Source of the DNA: Rhodobium orientis | Lineage (GTDB): Bacteria; Pseudomonadota; Alphaproteobacteria; Rhizobiales; Rhodobiaceae | NCBI RefSeq assembly: GCF_003258835.1 | Contig: NZ_NPEV01000017.1 | Coordinates: forward strand, 1-64,000 | Direction of reading: 5' to 3' | DNA: 64,000 bases | Part shown: positions 27,041-35,796 of the stretch, in pieces | Layout of the letters: every line of letters starts with the position of its first letter | Position numbering within the stretch: the first letter of the stretch is position 1 | The notes under the pieces: model-generated | What the model saw: the letters and a program-made list of their open reading frames with translations, nothing else | What the model was told of the DNA's origin: nothing | Databases searched by the model: none | Program-made: the position numbers and the translations under genes

Positions 27041-27546
27041 GGCGCCGCCTCGTCGGGACCGGGCGCTGTCTCGTCGGAATTGAAGCTGCCGTCCCGGAGC
27101 GCGCGGATGGTCCGCTTCAGGAACTCGTAGAGGATCAGAACGCCGCCGAGCGGAATGGTGCCGTAGGTCAGCCACAGCGGAATGCCGATCATCGTCGTCG
27201 ACAGGCGGCGCGAATCGTAGGCGTAGCGGGACGAGGCCCAGATCAGGACGACAAGGAAGGTCAGCGTGACCAGGGTGCCGGCCGCCTTCAGCACCAGCCG
27301 CAGCCACGGCGGCATGCTGTTGACGATCAGTCGAAGGTCGATATGGGCGCCCTCCCGCGTCGTCAGGGCGGCGCCGACGAGAACCAGCAGGACCATCAGG
27401 TTGATGACCAGTTCATCGACCCACAGGAGACCGCTCGACAACACATAGCGGAAGAAGACCTGGACGAGGACGAGGACCACGATCACCGCCAGGGTCAGGA
27501 CGCTGACGACCTCTTCGAACAGTTTGATGATCCGGTCGGGGCTCAT
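27037..27546 (-). CDS. dctQ: TRAP transporter small permease
   Basis: 169 residues with four membrane helices and the WVDELVINLMVLLVLVGAA region typical of DctQ. It supports the large permease and helps dock the binding protein. It lies 172 bases after the binding-protein gene, with a hairpin in the gap, and overlaps dctM by 4 bases. Confidence 0.9.
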   Translation of the reverse strand: MSPDRIIKLFEEVVSVLTLAVIVVLVLVQVFFRYVLSSGLLWVDELVINLMVLLVLVGAALTTREGAHIDLRLIVNSMPPWLRLVLKAAGTLVTLTFLVVLIWASSRYAYDSRRLSTTMIGIPLWLTYGTIPLGGVLILYEFLKRTIRALRDGSFNSDETAPGPDEAAP

Positions 27547-27629
27547 GGGCTCTCTTATAGCCAGTCACGTGTGCCGCTTGCAGGTCCTCAGGAACCTTCG
27601 GCGTGATCCCCCGGCGGCCGAGGAGCCTA

Positions 27630-27680
27630 CCCCCTGGCCGAACCAACCATTTGGCAATGGAATGGTCCCAAACCAGGGGG
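27630..27680 (-). promoter_or_regulatory. Intercistronic stem-loop between dctP and dctQ
   Basis: CCCCCTGG at 27630-27637 pairs with CCAGGGGG at 27673-27680, and a small CCATT/AATGG hairpin lies inside the loop. It sits in the only large gap of the TRAP operon, where such structures usually lower expression of the membrane subunits relative to the binding protein. Confidence 0.5.
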
Positions 27681-27718
27681 CGGCTTGCTGGAGGCTTTTT
27701 TCGCGGTCTAGCCTCTTA

Positions 27719-28759
27719 TTAGCCACCGTCGCGGACGGTGACGATCGTGTCGTAGAGAGCCTTGGTCTTTTCGTCAGCCGAGGCGAGGTAGTCGTCGACC
27801 AGCGGCTGCACGGCCTTCCGGAACGCGGCCTTATCGACCTCGTTGACCTTCACGCCCTTGTCTTTCAGGAGCTGGATGTCGCTGGCGACGGCCTTTTCCC
27901 ACTTCGCATTGAAGTCTTTCTGCGAGGCCTCGCCGGCCTTCATCACCGCGTCCTGCAGTTCGGGCGACAGGCTGTCGAACACCTTGGTGCTGATCATCTG
28001 CGGGTCGGGAATGATGAACTGCTGGGTCAGCGAGTAGTAGTCGGCGACCTCGTAGAACTTGTTGACGGCAATCACCGGCGGCGAGTTCTCCAGGCCGTCG
28101 ATGACGCCCTGCTGGACCGCCGTGTAGACCTCGCCCCAGGCCATCGGCACGCCGGTGGCGCCCATGGCGGTGATCGCCTTGGCCAGCATCGGGCTCTGCA
28201 TCACGCGGATCTTGATGCCGCTGAGGTCTTCCGGCGAATTCACCGCGCGCTTGGAGTTGATGATGCTCCGCTCGCCCATGTTCCACCAGGCGATGATCTT
28301 GAACCCGTTCGCCTCGGCGTCCTCGTTGAGGATCTTGGCGACACGCGGATCGGTGACGACGCGGATGGCGTCGGCGCCGTCGTTGAACAGGAACGGCAGC
28401 GCGAAGATCGACCACAGATCGCTGAAGTTGCCGAGATCGGTCGCCGCCGCCTCGGTCATCTCGATGGAGCCGTTGCGCAGGCCCTCAAGGCTCTGGATCT
28501 TGTTGCCGAGCTGCGAGCTCGGGAAGAGCTGAAACGCGATCTTTCCGTCGGAATACTCTTCCAGGTACTTGCCGAGCTGGACGGCGCCGTCGCCCTGCTG
28601 GCCGCCGGCCGGAAAGACAGCGGAGAATTTCAGCGTGACCGCGTCGGCCGCTTGTGCCGGGCTCGACGCCGAAACGGCACCGACGAGGGCCGCGCTCGCG
28701 ATCAGCGCCCCAAGGGTCGCGGTGAATCGTCTCCTCCGAATCTGGATCATTTCAGGCAT
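27719..28759 (-). CDS. dctP: TRAP transporter periplasmic binding protein
   Basis: 346 residues. The Arg-rich N-terminus (IQIRRRRFTATLG) and hydrophobic stretch to SSPAQA form a signal peptide. The mature part is a DctP/TAXI-type solute receptor with the conserved SGIKIRVMQSPM block, whose Arg binds the ligand carboxylate, and MAWGEVYTAVQQGVIDGLEN. It is the first gene of a leftward operon with dctQ, dctM, an isomerase and an oxidoreductase. Ligands of this family are mostly acids, including sugar acids. A GTTCC-N7-GGAAC palindrome lies 37 bases upstream of the start. Confidence 0.9.
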   Translation of the reverse strand: MPEMIQIRRRRFTATLGALIASAALVGAVSASSPAQAADAVTLKFSAVFPAGGQQGDGAVQLGKYLEEYSDGKIAFQLFPSSQLGNKIQSLEGLRNGSIEMTEAAATDLGNFSDLWSIFALPFLFNDGADAIRVVTDPRVAKILNEDAEANGFKIIAWWNMGERSIINSKRAVNSPEDLSGIKIRVMQSPMLAKAITAMGATGVPMAWGEVYTAVQQGVIDGLENSPPVIAVNKFYEVADYYSLTQQFIIPDPQMISTKVFDSLSPELQDAVMKAGEASQKDFNAKWEKAVASDIQLLKDKGVKVNEVDKAAFRKAVQPLVDDYLASADEKTKALYDTIVTVRDGG

Positions 28760-28795
28760 CTCCCGTTTTTTGCGTTCGTTCGTCGAATGTCGAGC

Positions 28796-28812
28796 GTTCC
28801 GTTTTTCGGAAC
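28796..28812. promoter_or_regulatory. Candidate IclR operator before the TRAP operon
   Basis: GTTCCGTTTTTCGGAAC is a GTTCC-N7-GGAAC palindrome, extended by one flanking C/G pair on each side. Near-identical sites precede the SDR gene and lie in the aldolase/VCBS divergent promoter region. Confidence 0.65.
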
Positions 28813-28979
28813 GGCGTTTCTATTTAAATGCCGGTCCGCTTTTGAGTCAAGCGCGGCGACGCGAATCCCGCGACCGGGACAACACACCGCAGCGGGCGCA
28901 AATGCCGGCGCGCGGAACGCTCCGGTTCGTCCGGAACCGCGATTTCCGAAAACACGCACGATGGGCGCCGACAAGGACC

Positions 28980-29900
28980 TCACCGGCCGAGGCGTGCGAC
29001 GACCTCTTGCAAGGTCGGCATCGAGGACCCGGCGCCGCGGCGGGAAACGGCGATGCTCGCGGCGGCATTGGCGAATCCCAGGGCGTCGCTAAGGGGCTCT
29101 CCGGCAGACAGCCGCGCGGCAAGGGCGCCGCAAAAGCAGTCGCCCGCACCGGTCGTATCGACCACTTCGGTTGCCAGCCCGCCGATGGAGATCTTGTCGC
29201 CCGAACCGACGGCAACGAGACCCCTGGCGCCGAGCGTGACGACGACCCATTGATCGGGGCGCGACAGGAGCCCGTGCGCCAGGGCAATGACCGCCTCGGG
29301 CGACGGATCGCCATTCACCGGCGCCCCGGCATAGGTCGCCAGTTCGGTTTCGTTGACGACCAGGATGTCCGCCAGATCGAGCAGCGGACGGCCCTCCGGC
29401 AGCGCCGGCGCCGGGTTCAGGATCCGTGTTCCGGCATCGCCACCCGGCACATCGAAGAATGCCCGGATAGCAGCGAGCGGCATTTCGAACTGGGCGAGGC
29501 GGACGGCCGCCCCGGCCGGAACCGGCATCGGCCCGCCGTCATCGTCGAAGACGAAATCGTGGTTGGCGCCGGACAGGATGACGATAGAGTTTTCCCCAGT
29601 GGCGGAAACGTAGATCGAGGCCTGGCCCGTCCGCTTGCCGGCGAGCACCTTCAGGCCGCGCGTGTCGATGCCGTTGTCCTCAAGGTTCCGCGACAGGACA
29701 GCGCCGTAGTCGTCGTCGCCGACCGCGCCGAAAAACGCCGTCGGCGCACCGCACCGCGCGCTGGCGATGGCCTGGTTGGCGCCCTTGCCGCCGGGATAGA
29801 GGTTCTGGGCGCTCGCCGCGATCGTCTCCCCGGCCTTCGGCAGCGCCTCGACGGAAAGGACGACGTCCATGTTGACGCTGCCAAGGACGATGACGCTCAT
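28980..29900 (-). CDS. rbsK: Ribokinase-like PfkB-family sugar kinase
   Basis: 306 residues from the ATG at 29900. NLYPGGKGANQAIA is PfkB signature 1 and DTTGAGDCFCGALAARLS is signature 2, with the catalytic Asp in GAGD. The N-terminus MSVIVLGSVNMDVVLSVEAL is ribokinase-like. It phosphorylates a sugar with ATP. The start overlaps the stop of the DapA-family aldolase by 4 bases, so the two act together; next to an aldolase, a 2-keto-3-deoxy sugar acid or a related sugar is as likely a substrate as ribose. Confidence 0.85.
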   Translation of the reverse strand: MSVIVLGSVNMDVVLSVEALPKAGETIAASAQNLYPGGKGANQAIASARCGAPTAFFGAVGDDDYGAVLSRNLEDNGIDTRGLKVLAGKRTGQASIYVSATGENSIVILSGANHDFVFDDDGGPMPVPAGAAVRLAQFEMPLAAIRAFFDVPGGDAGTRILNPAPALPEGRPLLDLADILVVNETELATYAGAPVNGDPSPEAVIALAHGLLSRPDQWVVVTLGARGLVAVGSGDKISIGGLATEVVDTTGAGDCFCGALAARLSAGEPLSDALGFANAAASIAVSRRGAGSSMPTLQEVVARLGR

Positions 29901-30844
29901 GACCGGGTCCCATTCACCCGTTCGGCGATCAGGCCGCGAAACCGCCCCGCGCCGGCCTCGATGTGATCGAGGATCGCCTCGATCGCCCAATGCCGCTCGA
30001 AGATGTCGTAGGTGACGACACGGCTTGCCAGAGATCGGACCGTGCCGAGCCGCTGATGGTGCAATTTTGCAAGGACCGGATAGCCCATCGGCTCGGCCGT
30101 CGCCGACAGCACCAGGAAGGTCGCCAGGTCCTCCGACAGCGGATCGCCGGGCGTGCCGTGCCGGTAGAGCCAGGCGTAAAGGTCCGGATGGAAGTTTGTG
30201 AAGACGCCCGCGAACCCCTTCGAGCCGGCCTGCATGGCATCGAACGCGATGGCCGCATTGGCGTTGACGATCGAAAAGCCGCTGCCGGCCGCAAGGCCGA
30301 TCCGGCGTGTCACGGTCGCAAGGTCGCAGGAGACGTCCTTCAGCACCCGGAACCGTCCGGTATCGAGGCAGAGCCTCAACTCGTCGTCGGTCAAGAGACG
30401 CCGGAACGGCGCCGGGCATTCGTAGAGGCCGAGCGGCAGATCGGCGGGAAGCTGCGGCAAAAGCGCCTCAAGGCTGCCGCGAAAGGCCTCAAAGCCACTG
30501 CCTTCGGTATCGAGCCGGTTGGTGACGAGGACCAGCCCGTCGATGCCGCAGTCCGCCATGGCTGAGAGTTCGCGGACCTGATCCTCCAGCGCGGTCGCCA
30601 CGTGACCGGAGGCGATCACCGGCACACGTCCCCTCGCCCGTTCCACCACGAAGCGGGCGATCGCCACCCGCTCCTCAAGGCCCAGGACCTGCATCTCGCT
30701 CGACTGGCAGACGGCGAACAGCGTGTCGGCACCGTTCGCGATGTACCACTCGACCAGCCGCTCAAGGCTCTCAAAATCGACCTTTCCGCCGTCCTCGAAC
30801 GGCGTCAGCATGACGGGAACGATGCCGTCGATGGCCCTGGTCAT
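29897..30844 (-). CDS. DapA-family aldolase/dehydratase
   Basis: 315 residues from the ATG at 30844 (a TTG at 30850 is possible). TIM barrel of the dihydrodipicolinate synthase / N-acetylneuraminate lyase family. The Schiff-base Lys is in FRVLKDVSCD and the catalytic Tyr in PLGLYECPAPF. The usual GTTGE is replaced by FAVCQSSEMQVL, so the carboxylate-binding site is altered and the substrate differs from DapA. Members in catabolic operons cleave or dehydrate keto-deoxy sugar acids. It forms a two-gene operon with the ribokinase and is divergent from the VCBS gene. Confidence 0.85.
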   Translation of the reverse strand: MTRAIDGIVPVMLTPFEDGGKVDFESLERLVEWYIANGADTLFAVCQSSEMQVLGLEERVAIARFVVERARGRVPVIASGHVATALEDQVRELSAMADCGIDGLVLVTNRLDTEGSGFEAFRGSLEALLPQLPADLPLGLYECPAPFRRLLTDDELRLCLDTGRFRVLKDVSCDLATVTRRIGLAAGSGFSIVNANAAIAFDAMQAGSKGFAGVFTNFHPDLYAWLYRHGTPGDPLSEDLATFLVLSATAEPMGYPVLAKLHHQRLGTVRSLASRVVTYDIFERHWAIEAILDHIEAGAGRFRGLIAERVNGTRS

Positions 30845-30918
30845 ATGCAAAACGTCCCTTTCCCGACCGTCGCGAGCGGCGACCCGTCGCCGCCGCCGAT
30901 TTCTTGGCCGCGCATCTT

Positions 30919-30954
30919 GTTCCGAATTTCGAAATGATGTTCTATATGGAACAT
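30919..30954. promoter_or_regulatory. Candidate IclR operators in the aldolase/VCBS divergent promoter
   Basis: GTTCCGAATTTCGAAAT (30919-30935) has the same spacing as the sites before dctP and the SDR gene, with a weaker right half. ATGTTCTATATGGAACAT (30937-30954) is a second, nearly perfect palindrome with GTTC-N6-GAAC spacing. Together they cover the short gap between two divergent genes. Confidence 0.55.
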
Positions 30955-30978
30955 TGTTCGTAATAACTGAGCGGCGCG

Positions 30979-32961
30979 ATGAACGTCAAGAGATGGGAAG
31001 ACGATGCGGTCGTCTGGAACGGCCCGGCATATTTCGGCCAGCGCATCGGCTACGCGCCGTCGGTCACAAGGGGACATGTCTCGGGACGGATCATCACCTG
31101 CGTCGACGTCGTCGACTGGGACGGCGACGGCGGCCGCGACCTGATCCTGTCGAGCTGGGACGCCTGCTATGACGGCCAGGTCTATCTGCGCGAAGAGATC
31201 GGAACCAACCCCGACGGCACCCCGGTCCTCGGGCCGGAGCGCCTGGTGGAAGGCGTCCGCGGCTATGTGACCGCGGTCCGGGACGGCGACGTCTTCCACC
31301 TCGTCTCCACCTCGCGCATGCGCCGGACCGTCGACATCTACCCGAATATCGGAACCCGCCGGGCGCCGCGCTTCGGCGCGCCCGTCCGCCTGGAGCTCGA
31401 TGCGGACTGGGTCAGGGGCAACGAGTTCTATCACGTCGCGCGCTTCGTCGATCTCGACGGCGACGGCGAGCCCGAACTCGTCGTCGGCACCGATTTCTGG
31501 GACGACTACTGGCCGAACGGGTTGGAATGGAACGACCACGGCTATCGCGGCTACGACGCCGCGGAGCGCTGGCTCGGCGGGCCCCTGCGCGCCTATCTCT
31601 ACCGCTTCCGCAACACCGGCACCCTGGCCGACCCGAAGCTGGAAAAGGGAACGCATATCACCGCCGGCGACGGCCCGCTGGAGGTTTACGGCCAACTGGC
31701 GCCCGCCTTCGGGCGCCTCACGGATTCCGCCCGCCTCGACCTCGTCTGCGGCGAATTCTGGAACATCCTGCACCTCGGCGCTGGCTGCACCGACCGGTCG
31801 GTCGCCACGCCCGCCCTGGTCGAAACCCCCGACGGCACCCCGCTTTCCCTCGATCACTGCATCAACATCCCCTGCATCACCGATTGGAACGGCGACGGCC
31901 GTCCGGATATTCTCGTCGGCGCCGAGGACGGCTACGTCTCCTTCATCAGGAACGCGGGAACCGATGCCGACGGCACGCCCGTCTTCGTCAACGAGGGCCG
32001 CATCGAGACGACCGAGCCGGTGGTCCATGCCAGCGTCCTGCCCGCGCCCGCCGCCCACGACTTCAATGGCAACGGCCTTGCCGACCTCGTCGTCGGCAAC
32101 TCCACCGGCGAATTGCTGTTCTACCCGAACCTCGGCCCGAAGCACGCGCCCCGGCTCGGCCGCGAGGTCAAGCTGACCTCCGGCGGCGCCGAAATCCGCG
32201 TCCGCGCCGGCCTCACCGGCTCGATCCAGGGGCCGTCGGAAAAGATGTTCGGCTACACCTGCCCGACGATCGCCGACTGGGACGGCGACGGCCTGCCCGA
32301 CATCCTGATGAGCGACATTCACGGCCGCCACGTGTTCCTGCGCAACGAGGGCGGCACCTGGCCGCCCGCCTTTGGCGAGGAACAGCTCCTCACCTATGGT
32401 GGAGCCCCCCTGAAGACCGTCTGGCGCGTGCGCCCCGCCGCCGTCGACTGGCTGGGAAGCGGCCGGTTGCATTACGTCACGCTCGACGACGAGGGGCGCC
32501 TCTGCGACTTCGAGCGCGAGAGCGACACGGTCCTCGTCAACAAGCGGCTGCTTTCCTTCAAAAACGGCGATGTCGTCCGCTTCACCAACGATGTCGGCGG
32601 CGGGCGCGGGCGCGTAAAACTCTGCCTGTGCGACTGGTTCGGCACAGGCACCTATCACCTGATCGTCGGAACCCATGCCCGCGCCTCCGTCCCGCCGGGC
32701 CCGAAAAGCCCGCCGCGCGGCACCACCGGCCAGGCCGGCATCTTCCTGCTCGAAAACACCGGCGGCAACGCCCAGCCGGTCTTCGCCGAACCGCAAGCGT
32801 TCAGCTTCGACGGCGAAACCATCGCCATGGGCATGCACGCCTGCTCGCCAGAGGCCGTCGACTGGACGGGGACCGGCGAATTGGGCCTCGTCGTCGGCGT
32901 CGAAGACGGAAGCCTCGTCTGGCTGGAACGAAATCGCCTGTCCTGGGGCAAGCCCGAATGA
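30979..32961 (+). CDS. FG-GAP/VCBS-repeat beta-propeller protein without signal peptide
   Basis: 660 residues. At least five calcium-type repeats are visible (DWDGDGGRDLIL, DLDGDGEPELVVG, DWNGDGRPDILVG, DFNGNGLADLVVG, DWDGDGLPDILM), plus three degenerate ones (DWLGSGRL, DWFGTGTY, DWTGTGEL), fitting a seven- or eight-bladed propeller. Such proteins are normally exported, but the N-terminus (MNVKRWEDDAVVWNGPAYF) has no signal peptide or anchor. Its stop overlaps the AroE-like start (ATGA), so both are coupled in a catabolic operon. A carbohydrate-binding or lyase role is possible, since some polysaccharide lyases are calcium propellers; no catalytic residues can be named. Confidence 0.8.
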   Translation: MNVKRWEDDAVVWNGPAYFGQRIGYAPSVTRGHVSGRIITCVDVVDWDGDGGRDLILSSWDACYDGQVYLREEIGTNPDGTPVLGPERLVEGVRGYVTAVRDGDVFHLVSTSRMRRTVDIYPNIGTRRAPRFGAPVRLELDADWVRGNEFYHVARFVDLDGDGEPELVVGTDFWDDYWPNGLEWNDHGYRGYDAAERWLGGPLRAYLYRFRNTGTLADPKLEKGTHITAGDGPLEVYGQLAPAFGRLTDSARLDLVCGEFWNILHLGAGCTDRSVATPALVETPDGTPLSLDHCINIPCITDWNGDGRPDILVGAEDGYVSFIRNAGTDADGTPVFVNEGRIETTEPVVHASVLPAPAAHDFNGNGLADLVVGNSTGELLFYPNLGPKHAPRLGREVKLTSGGAEIRVRAGLTGSIQGPSEKMFGYTCPTIADWDGDGLPDILMSDIHGRHVFLRNEGGTWPPAFGEEQLLTYGGAPLKTVWRVRPAAVDWLGSGRLHYVTLDDEGRLCDFERESDTVLVNKRLLSFKNGDVVRFTNDVGGGRGRVKLCLCDWFGTGTYHLIVGTHARASVPPGPKSPPRGTTGQAGIFLLENTGGNAQPVFAEPQAFSFDGETIAMGMHACSPEAVDWTGTGELGLVVGVEDGSLVWLERNRLSWGKPE

Positions 32962-33845
32962 CTGCTGATACATCCGCTCCGCGCGCCCGCCAGACGGCAG
33001 CATCTCCCGACGCCGATGCTGACCCCGCGTCGGCCGCGCGCCCCATCACGGGCATCGACGGCAGCACGAAGATCATCGGAATGCTCGGCGATCCGATCGC
33101 ACAGGTGCGCACGCCCCAGGCGATCAACCCGTTGTTTCAGGCGCTCGGCGCGAACATCGTCTGCGCGCCCTTCCGCGTCGCCCGCGACGACTTGCGCACC
33201 GTCTGGACCGGTTTGCGGGCCGCCGGCAACGTCATCGGCCTCACCCTGACCCTGCCGCACAAGGAAGACGCCATCGCACTCTGCGACAGCCTCGATGCGG
33301 AGGCCGAACGGGTCGGCGCCGTCAATGTCGTCCGCCGCGAAGCCGACGGCAGCTTCCGCGGCTACCAGTTCGACGGACGCGGCTTCGTCGACGGCCTCCT
33401 CAGCCAGCACCATGATCCGAAAGGCCGCAACTGCCTCCTGATCGGCGCCGGCGGCGCGGCAAAGGCCATCGCCTTCGCCCTGCTTGAGGCCGGCGTCGTC
33501 ACCGTCACGATCTGCAACCGCACCCGGCAGAAGGCCGAGGCGCTGGCAGAACACGTCAATCGCGTCCTCGGCACCGAGCGGGTCCTTGCCGGCGATCCGA
33601 TGCCCTGCGACGACGACCTGATCGTCAACGCGACCTCGCTCGGCATGCGCGCCGACGATCCGCTGCCGATCGCCGTCGACCGGATCAACGCCACCATGCT
33701 GGTCGCCGACGTCATCGCCGAGCCGGCCAAGACGCGCCTGTTGTGCGAAGCCGAAAGGCGCGGCGCGGCGATCCACTCCGGCGAACACATGATCGCCAAC
33801 CAGATCCACCTGATCGCCCGGCATTTCGTCGACGCGGACCGTTGA
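32958..33845 (+). CDS. AroE-like (shikimate/quinate dehydrogenase family) oxidoreductase
   Basis: 295 residues from the ATG at 32958. The fold markers are clear: LTLPHKED (catalytic Lys), GAVNVV, the Rossmann loop LLIGAGGAAKA and NRT after beta-2. The shikimate-binding residues are not kept: the SxS motif after the first strand reads VRT, the following HN reads IN, and NTDG reads QFDG. A true shikimate dehydrogenase is therefore unlikely. A related ring hydroxyl oxidation on another cyclic or sugar-acid substrate fits better. It is coupled to the VCBS protein and lies in the IclR cluster. About 45 extra N-terminal residues are Ala/Pro-rich. Confidence 0.8.
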   Translation: MTADTSAPRARQTAASPDADADPASAARPITGIDGSTKIIGMLGDPIAQVRTPQAINPLFQALGANIVCAPFRVARDDLRTVWTGLRAAGNVIGLTLTLPHKEDAIALCDSLDAEAERVGAVNVVRREADGSFRGYQFDGRGFVDGLLSQHHDPKGRNCLLIGAGGAAKAIAFALLEAGVVTVTICNRTRQKAEALAEHVNRVLGTERVLAGDPMPCDDDLIVNATSLGMRADDPLPIAVDRINATMLVADVIAEPAKTRLLCEAERRGAAIHSGEHMIANQIHLIARHFVDADR

Positions 33846-33876
33846 TACCGGACAGATACCGGAGCGCGCCGCACCG

Positions 33877-34677
33877 TCAGAGCGCGGCGTCGGCGAACTC
33901 CATCAGCACGTCGATGCCCCGGAGCTGGTCGGCGGCGGCGCGCAGTTTCGGCAGGTGCCGCACCAGCACCTCCTCGGACAGGCGCGACGTCGGCCCGGCG
34001 ATCGAGACCGTGGCGACGATGGTGTCGTCGGATTTGGCACTCGGGATTCCGACCGCGATGGCCACAATGCCCGGATCCGCCTCCTCCAGCGCCAGGCCGT
34101 AGCCGCGCTCCTTGGTCTTGGCCAGTTCGGCCTGCAGGTTCTCGATTGTCTGGATGACGTTCGGGCCATGCTGTTGCGGGGTTCCGAACCCGTCCCTCAG
34201 AACGTAGCGCAGCGCCTGCTCCGTCGACAGCGAGGCCAGCCAGACCTTGCCCGTCGCCGTCGCGTGCAGGGCCACCTCGTGGCCCATCACCGGATCGATG
34301 ACGAGGCTGCTCTTGGCCCCTTGCGCCTTGGCGACCCAGACCAGCGTATCGTCATTGACCATGGACAGCCGGACGAGGTCGCCGATCTCCCCGGCCAGCC
34401 GGTCGAGCACATGCTGGCACTCGTCGAGGATCCCGGTATTGGACAGGAACCGGAACCCGAGAACCGGCATCTTCAGCGTCAGCCGGTAGTCGCGGGACGG
34501 CAACTGGACCACATAACCGGTACTGCACAGGGAATTGAGCAACCGGTGCGCCGCGCTTTTCGGTATCTGCGCCCGGCTCGCCGTCTCACCGAGGGAAAGC
34601 CCGAGGCGGTGGTCGGCAAGGATTTCGAGGATGGTGAAACAGCGCTCGAGGCTCGAAGAGGACATTGGAAATTCCAT
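33877..34677 (-). CDS. IclR-family transcriptional regulator
   Basis: 266 residues from the ATG at 34677 (34665 is an alternative start). The N-terminal winged helix (LERCFTILEILADHRLGLSL) is followed by the IclR effector domain (HATATGKVWLASLS and GYGLALEEADPGIVAIAVGI). These regulators bind small carboxylic or sugar-acid effectors and recognise palindromic sites. It is divergent from the SDR gene, and similar palindromes occur at three promoters of the cluster, so it probably controls uptake and catabolism of one compound. GTTTCAAATGGAAT overlapping its own start resembles half of the proposed sites. Confidence 0.9.
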   Translation of the reverse strand: MEFPMSSSSLERCFTILEILADHRLGLSLGETASRAQIPKSAAHRLLNSLCSTGYVVQLPSRDYRLTLKMPVLGFRFLSNTGILDECQHVLDRLAGEIGDLVRLSMVNDDTLVWVAKAQGAKSSLVIDPVMGHEVALHATATGKVWLASLSTEQALRYVLRDGFGTPQQHGPNVIQTIENLQAELAKTKERGYGLALEEADPGIVAIAVGIPSAKSDDTIVATVSIAGPTSRLSEEVLVRHLPKLRAAADQLRGIDVLMEFADAAL

Positions 34678-34980
34678 TTGAAACGACGTTCTGAAAATAC
34701 ACGCTCCTTCGCGGATGCCAAGCGGGTTTGACGGTGCCCAGCGGCGGTCGCTGCCGGGCGCCCGGCGGACCCGTCGCCTGACGAAAAAAGCGTTCTCGCC
34801 AGCGGCGATACAGCGCAATACGCCGGAAGAACGGCGGCTCGAGCTTGAAGGCGATCCGAAATCTCTGTAGTCAGAACAGCGTTCCATTTTTCGGAACAAG
34901 CGGTGGAGGGCAGAAAATCTCCGCCTCTTGCCAACGACGCGGCTTGGCCCGGAGCGACCCAGAGCAAGGAGACGGATTCA
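34678..34980. other. IclR/SDR divergent intergenic region
   Basis: 303 bases with no supported gene. The left part is GC-rich and featureless. The right third holds the palindrome at 34881-34897, 84 bases before the SDR start, and an AAGGAGA ribosome binding site directly before the ATG. Confidence 0.5.
34881..34897. promoter_or_regulatory. Candidate IclR operator before the SDR gene
   Basis: GTTCCATTTTTCGGAAC differs at a single position from the site before dctP (28796-28812), and both share the T-rich spacer as well as the GTTCC/GGAAC arms. Confidence 0.65.
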
Positions 34981-35730
34981 ATGCGCTTTTCAGGCAGGAT
35001 TGCTTTGGTGACCGGCGCCGCCCACGGCCTCGGCCGACGCATGGCCCTCGATCTTGCAAAGGAGGGCGCGGCCGTTGCCGTCAACGACGTCAATGCCGAT
35101 GCCGCCCGGCGAACGGCGGACGAAATCGTCGCCGCCGGAGGCAAGGCCGCGCCGGTGATCGCCGACGTCAGCGACAGCGCGGCTGTGGCGCGCATGGTCG
35201 AAGAGGTCGGGGCCGCATTGTCGGGGTCCCTCGACATCCTCATCAACAATGCCGGGATCGGCGATTTCGTGTCCTGGCCCGAGATCACCGATGCGAAATG
35301 GCGCCGGCTCATCGACATCCACCTGACCGGCACCTTCAACTGCTGCCGCGCCGTGCTGCCGGGCATGATCGAACGCCGCTACGGCAAGGTCCTCAACATC
35401 AGCTCCGTTGCCGGCAAGCGCGGCGATTTCCTCGGCAACGCCCACTACACGGCGGCCAAGGCCGGCATCATCGGACTGACGAAATCGCTGGCGGCGGACG
35501 TCGCGGCCAAGGGCGTCAACGTCAACGCCCTCGCGCCGGGCCTGGTGCGCACCGAGCTGACCGACGAGATGTCGCCGGAGTTGAAGGCGAACACCATCAG
35601 CCGCATCGCCATCGGCCGGCTCGGGGAGCCTGAGGAAATCTCCAATGCCGCCCTCTTCCTGGTCTCGGACGCCGCCAGCTACATCGTCGGCGAAACGCTG
35701 AGCGTGAACGGCGGCTCCTACATGGACTGA
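34981..35730 (+). CDS. Short-chain dehydrogenase/reductase (SDR)
   Basis: 249 residues, classical SDR length. LVTGAAHGLGRR is the TGxxxGxG cofactor loop, NNAG is present, and the catalytic Ser-Tyr-Lys are in NISSVAG and HYTAAKAG. Asp in VNDVNAD after beta-2 favours NAD(H). The C-terminus ends SVNGGSYMD, typical of the FabG-like branch. It oxidises or reduces a hydroxyl of a sugar acid or similar compound. The ATG follows AAGGAGA. The candidate IclR site upstream places it in the same regulon as the TRAP transporter. Confidence 0.9.
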   Translation: MRFSGRIALVTGAAHGLGRRMALDLAKEGAAVAVNDVNADAARRTADEIVAAGGKAAPVIADVSDSAAVARMVEEVGAALSGSLDILINNAGIGDFVSWPEITDAKWRRLIDIHLTGTFNCCRAVLPGMIERRYGKVLNISSVAGKRGDFLGNAHYTAAKAGIIGLTKSLAADVAAKGVNVNALAPGLVRTELTDEMSPELKANTISRIAIGRLGEPEEISNAALFLVSDAASYIVGETLSVNGGSYMD

Positions 35731-35796
35731 CGGCTTCGCCGCTGCCAGGAAACGACCGGTCTTGACCGGATATCGACCGCCGGCAGTACGCGCCGC

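Noticed and set aside
30841..33003. 720-codon minus-strand frame across the VCBS gene
   Set aside because: It reads as low-complexity Ala/Gly/Asp sequence opposite calcium-repeat codons; the plus strand has the recognisable repeats and coupling to the next gene.
32958..33845. Calling the gene aroE (shikimate biosynthesis)
   Set aside because: The three substrate-binding motifs are replaced and the gene lies in a catabolic IclR cluster.
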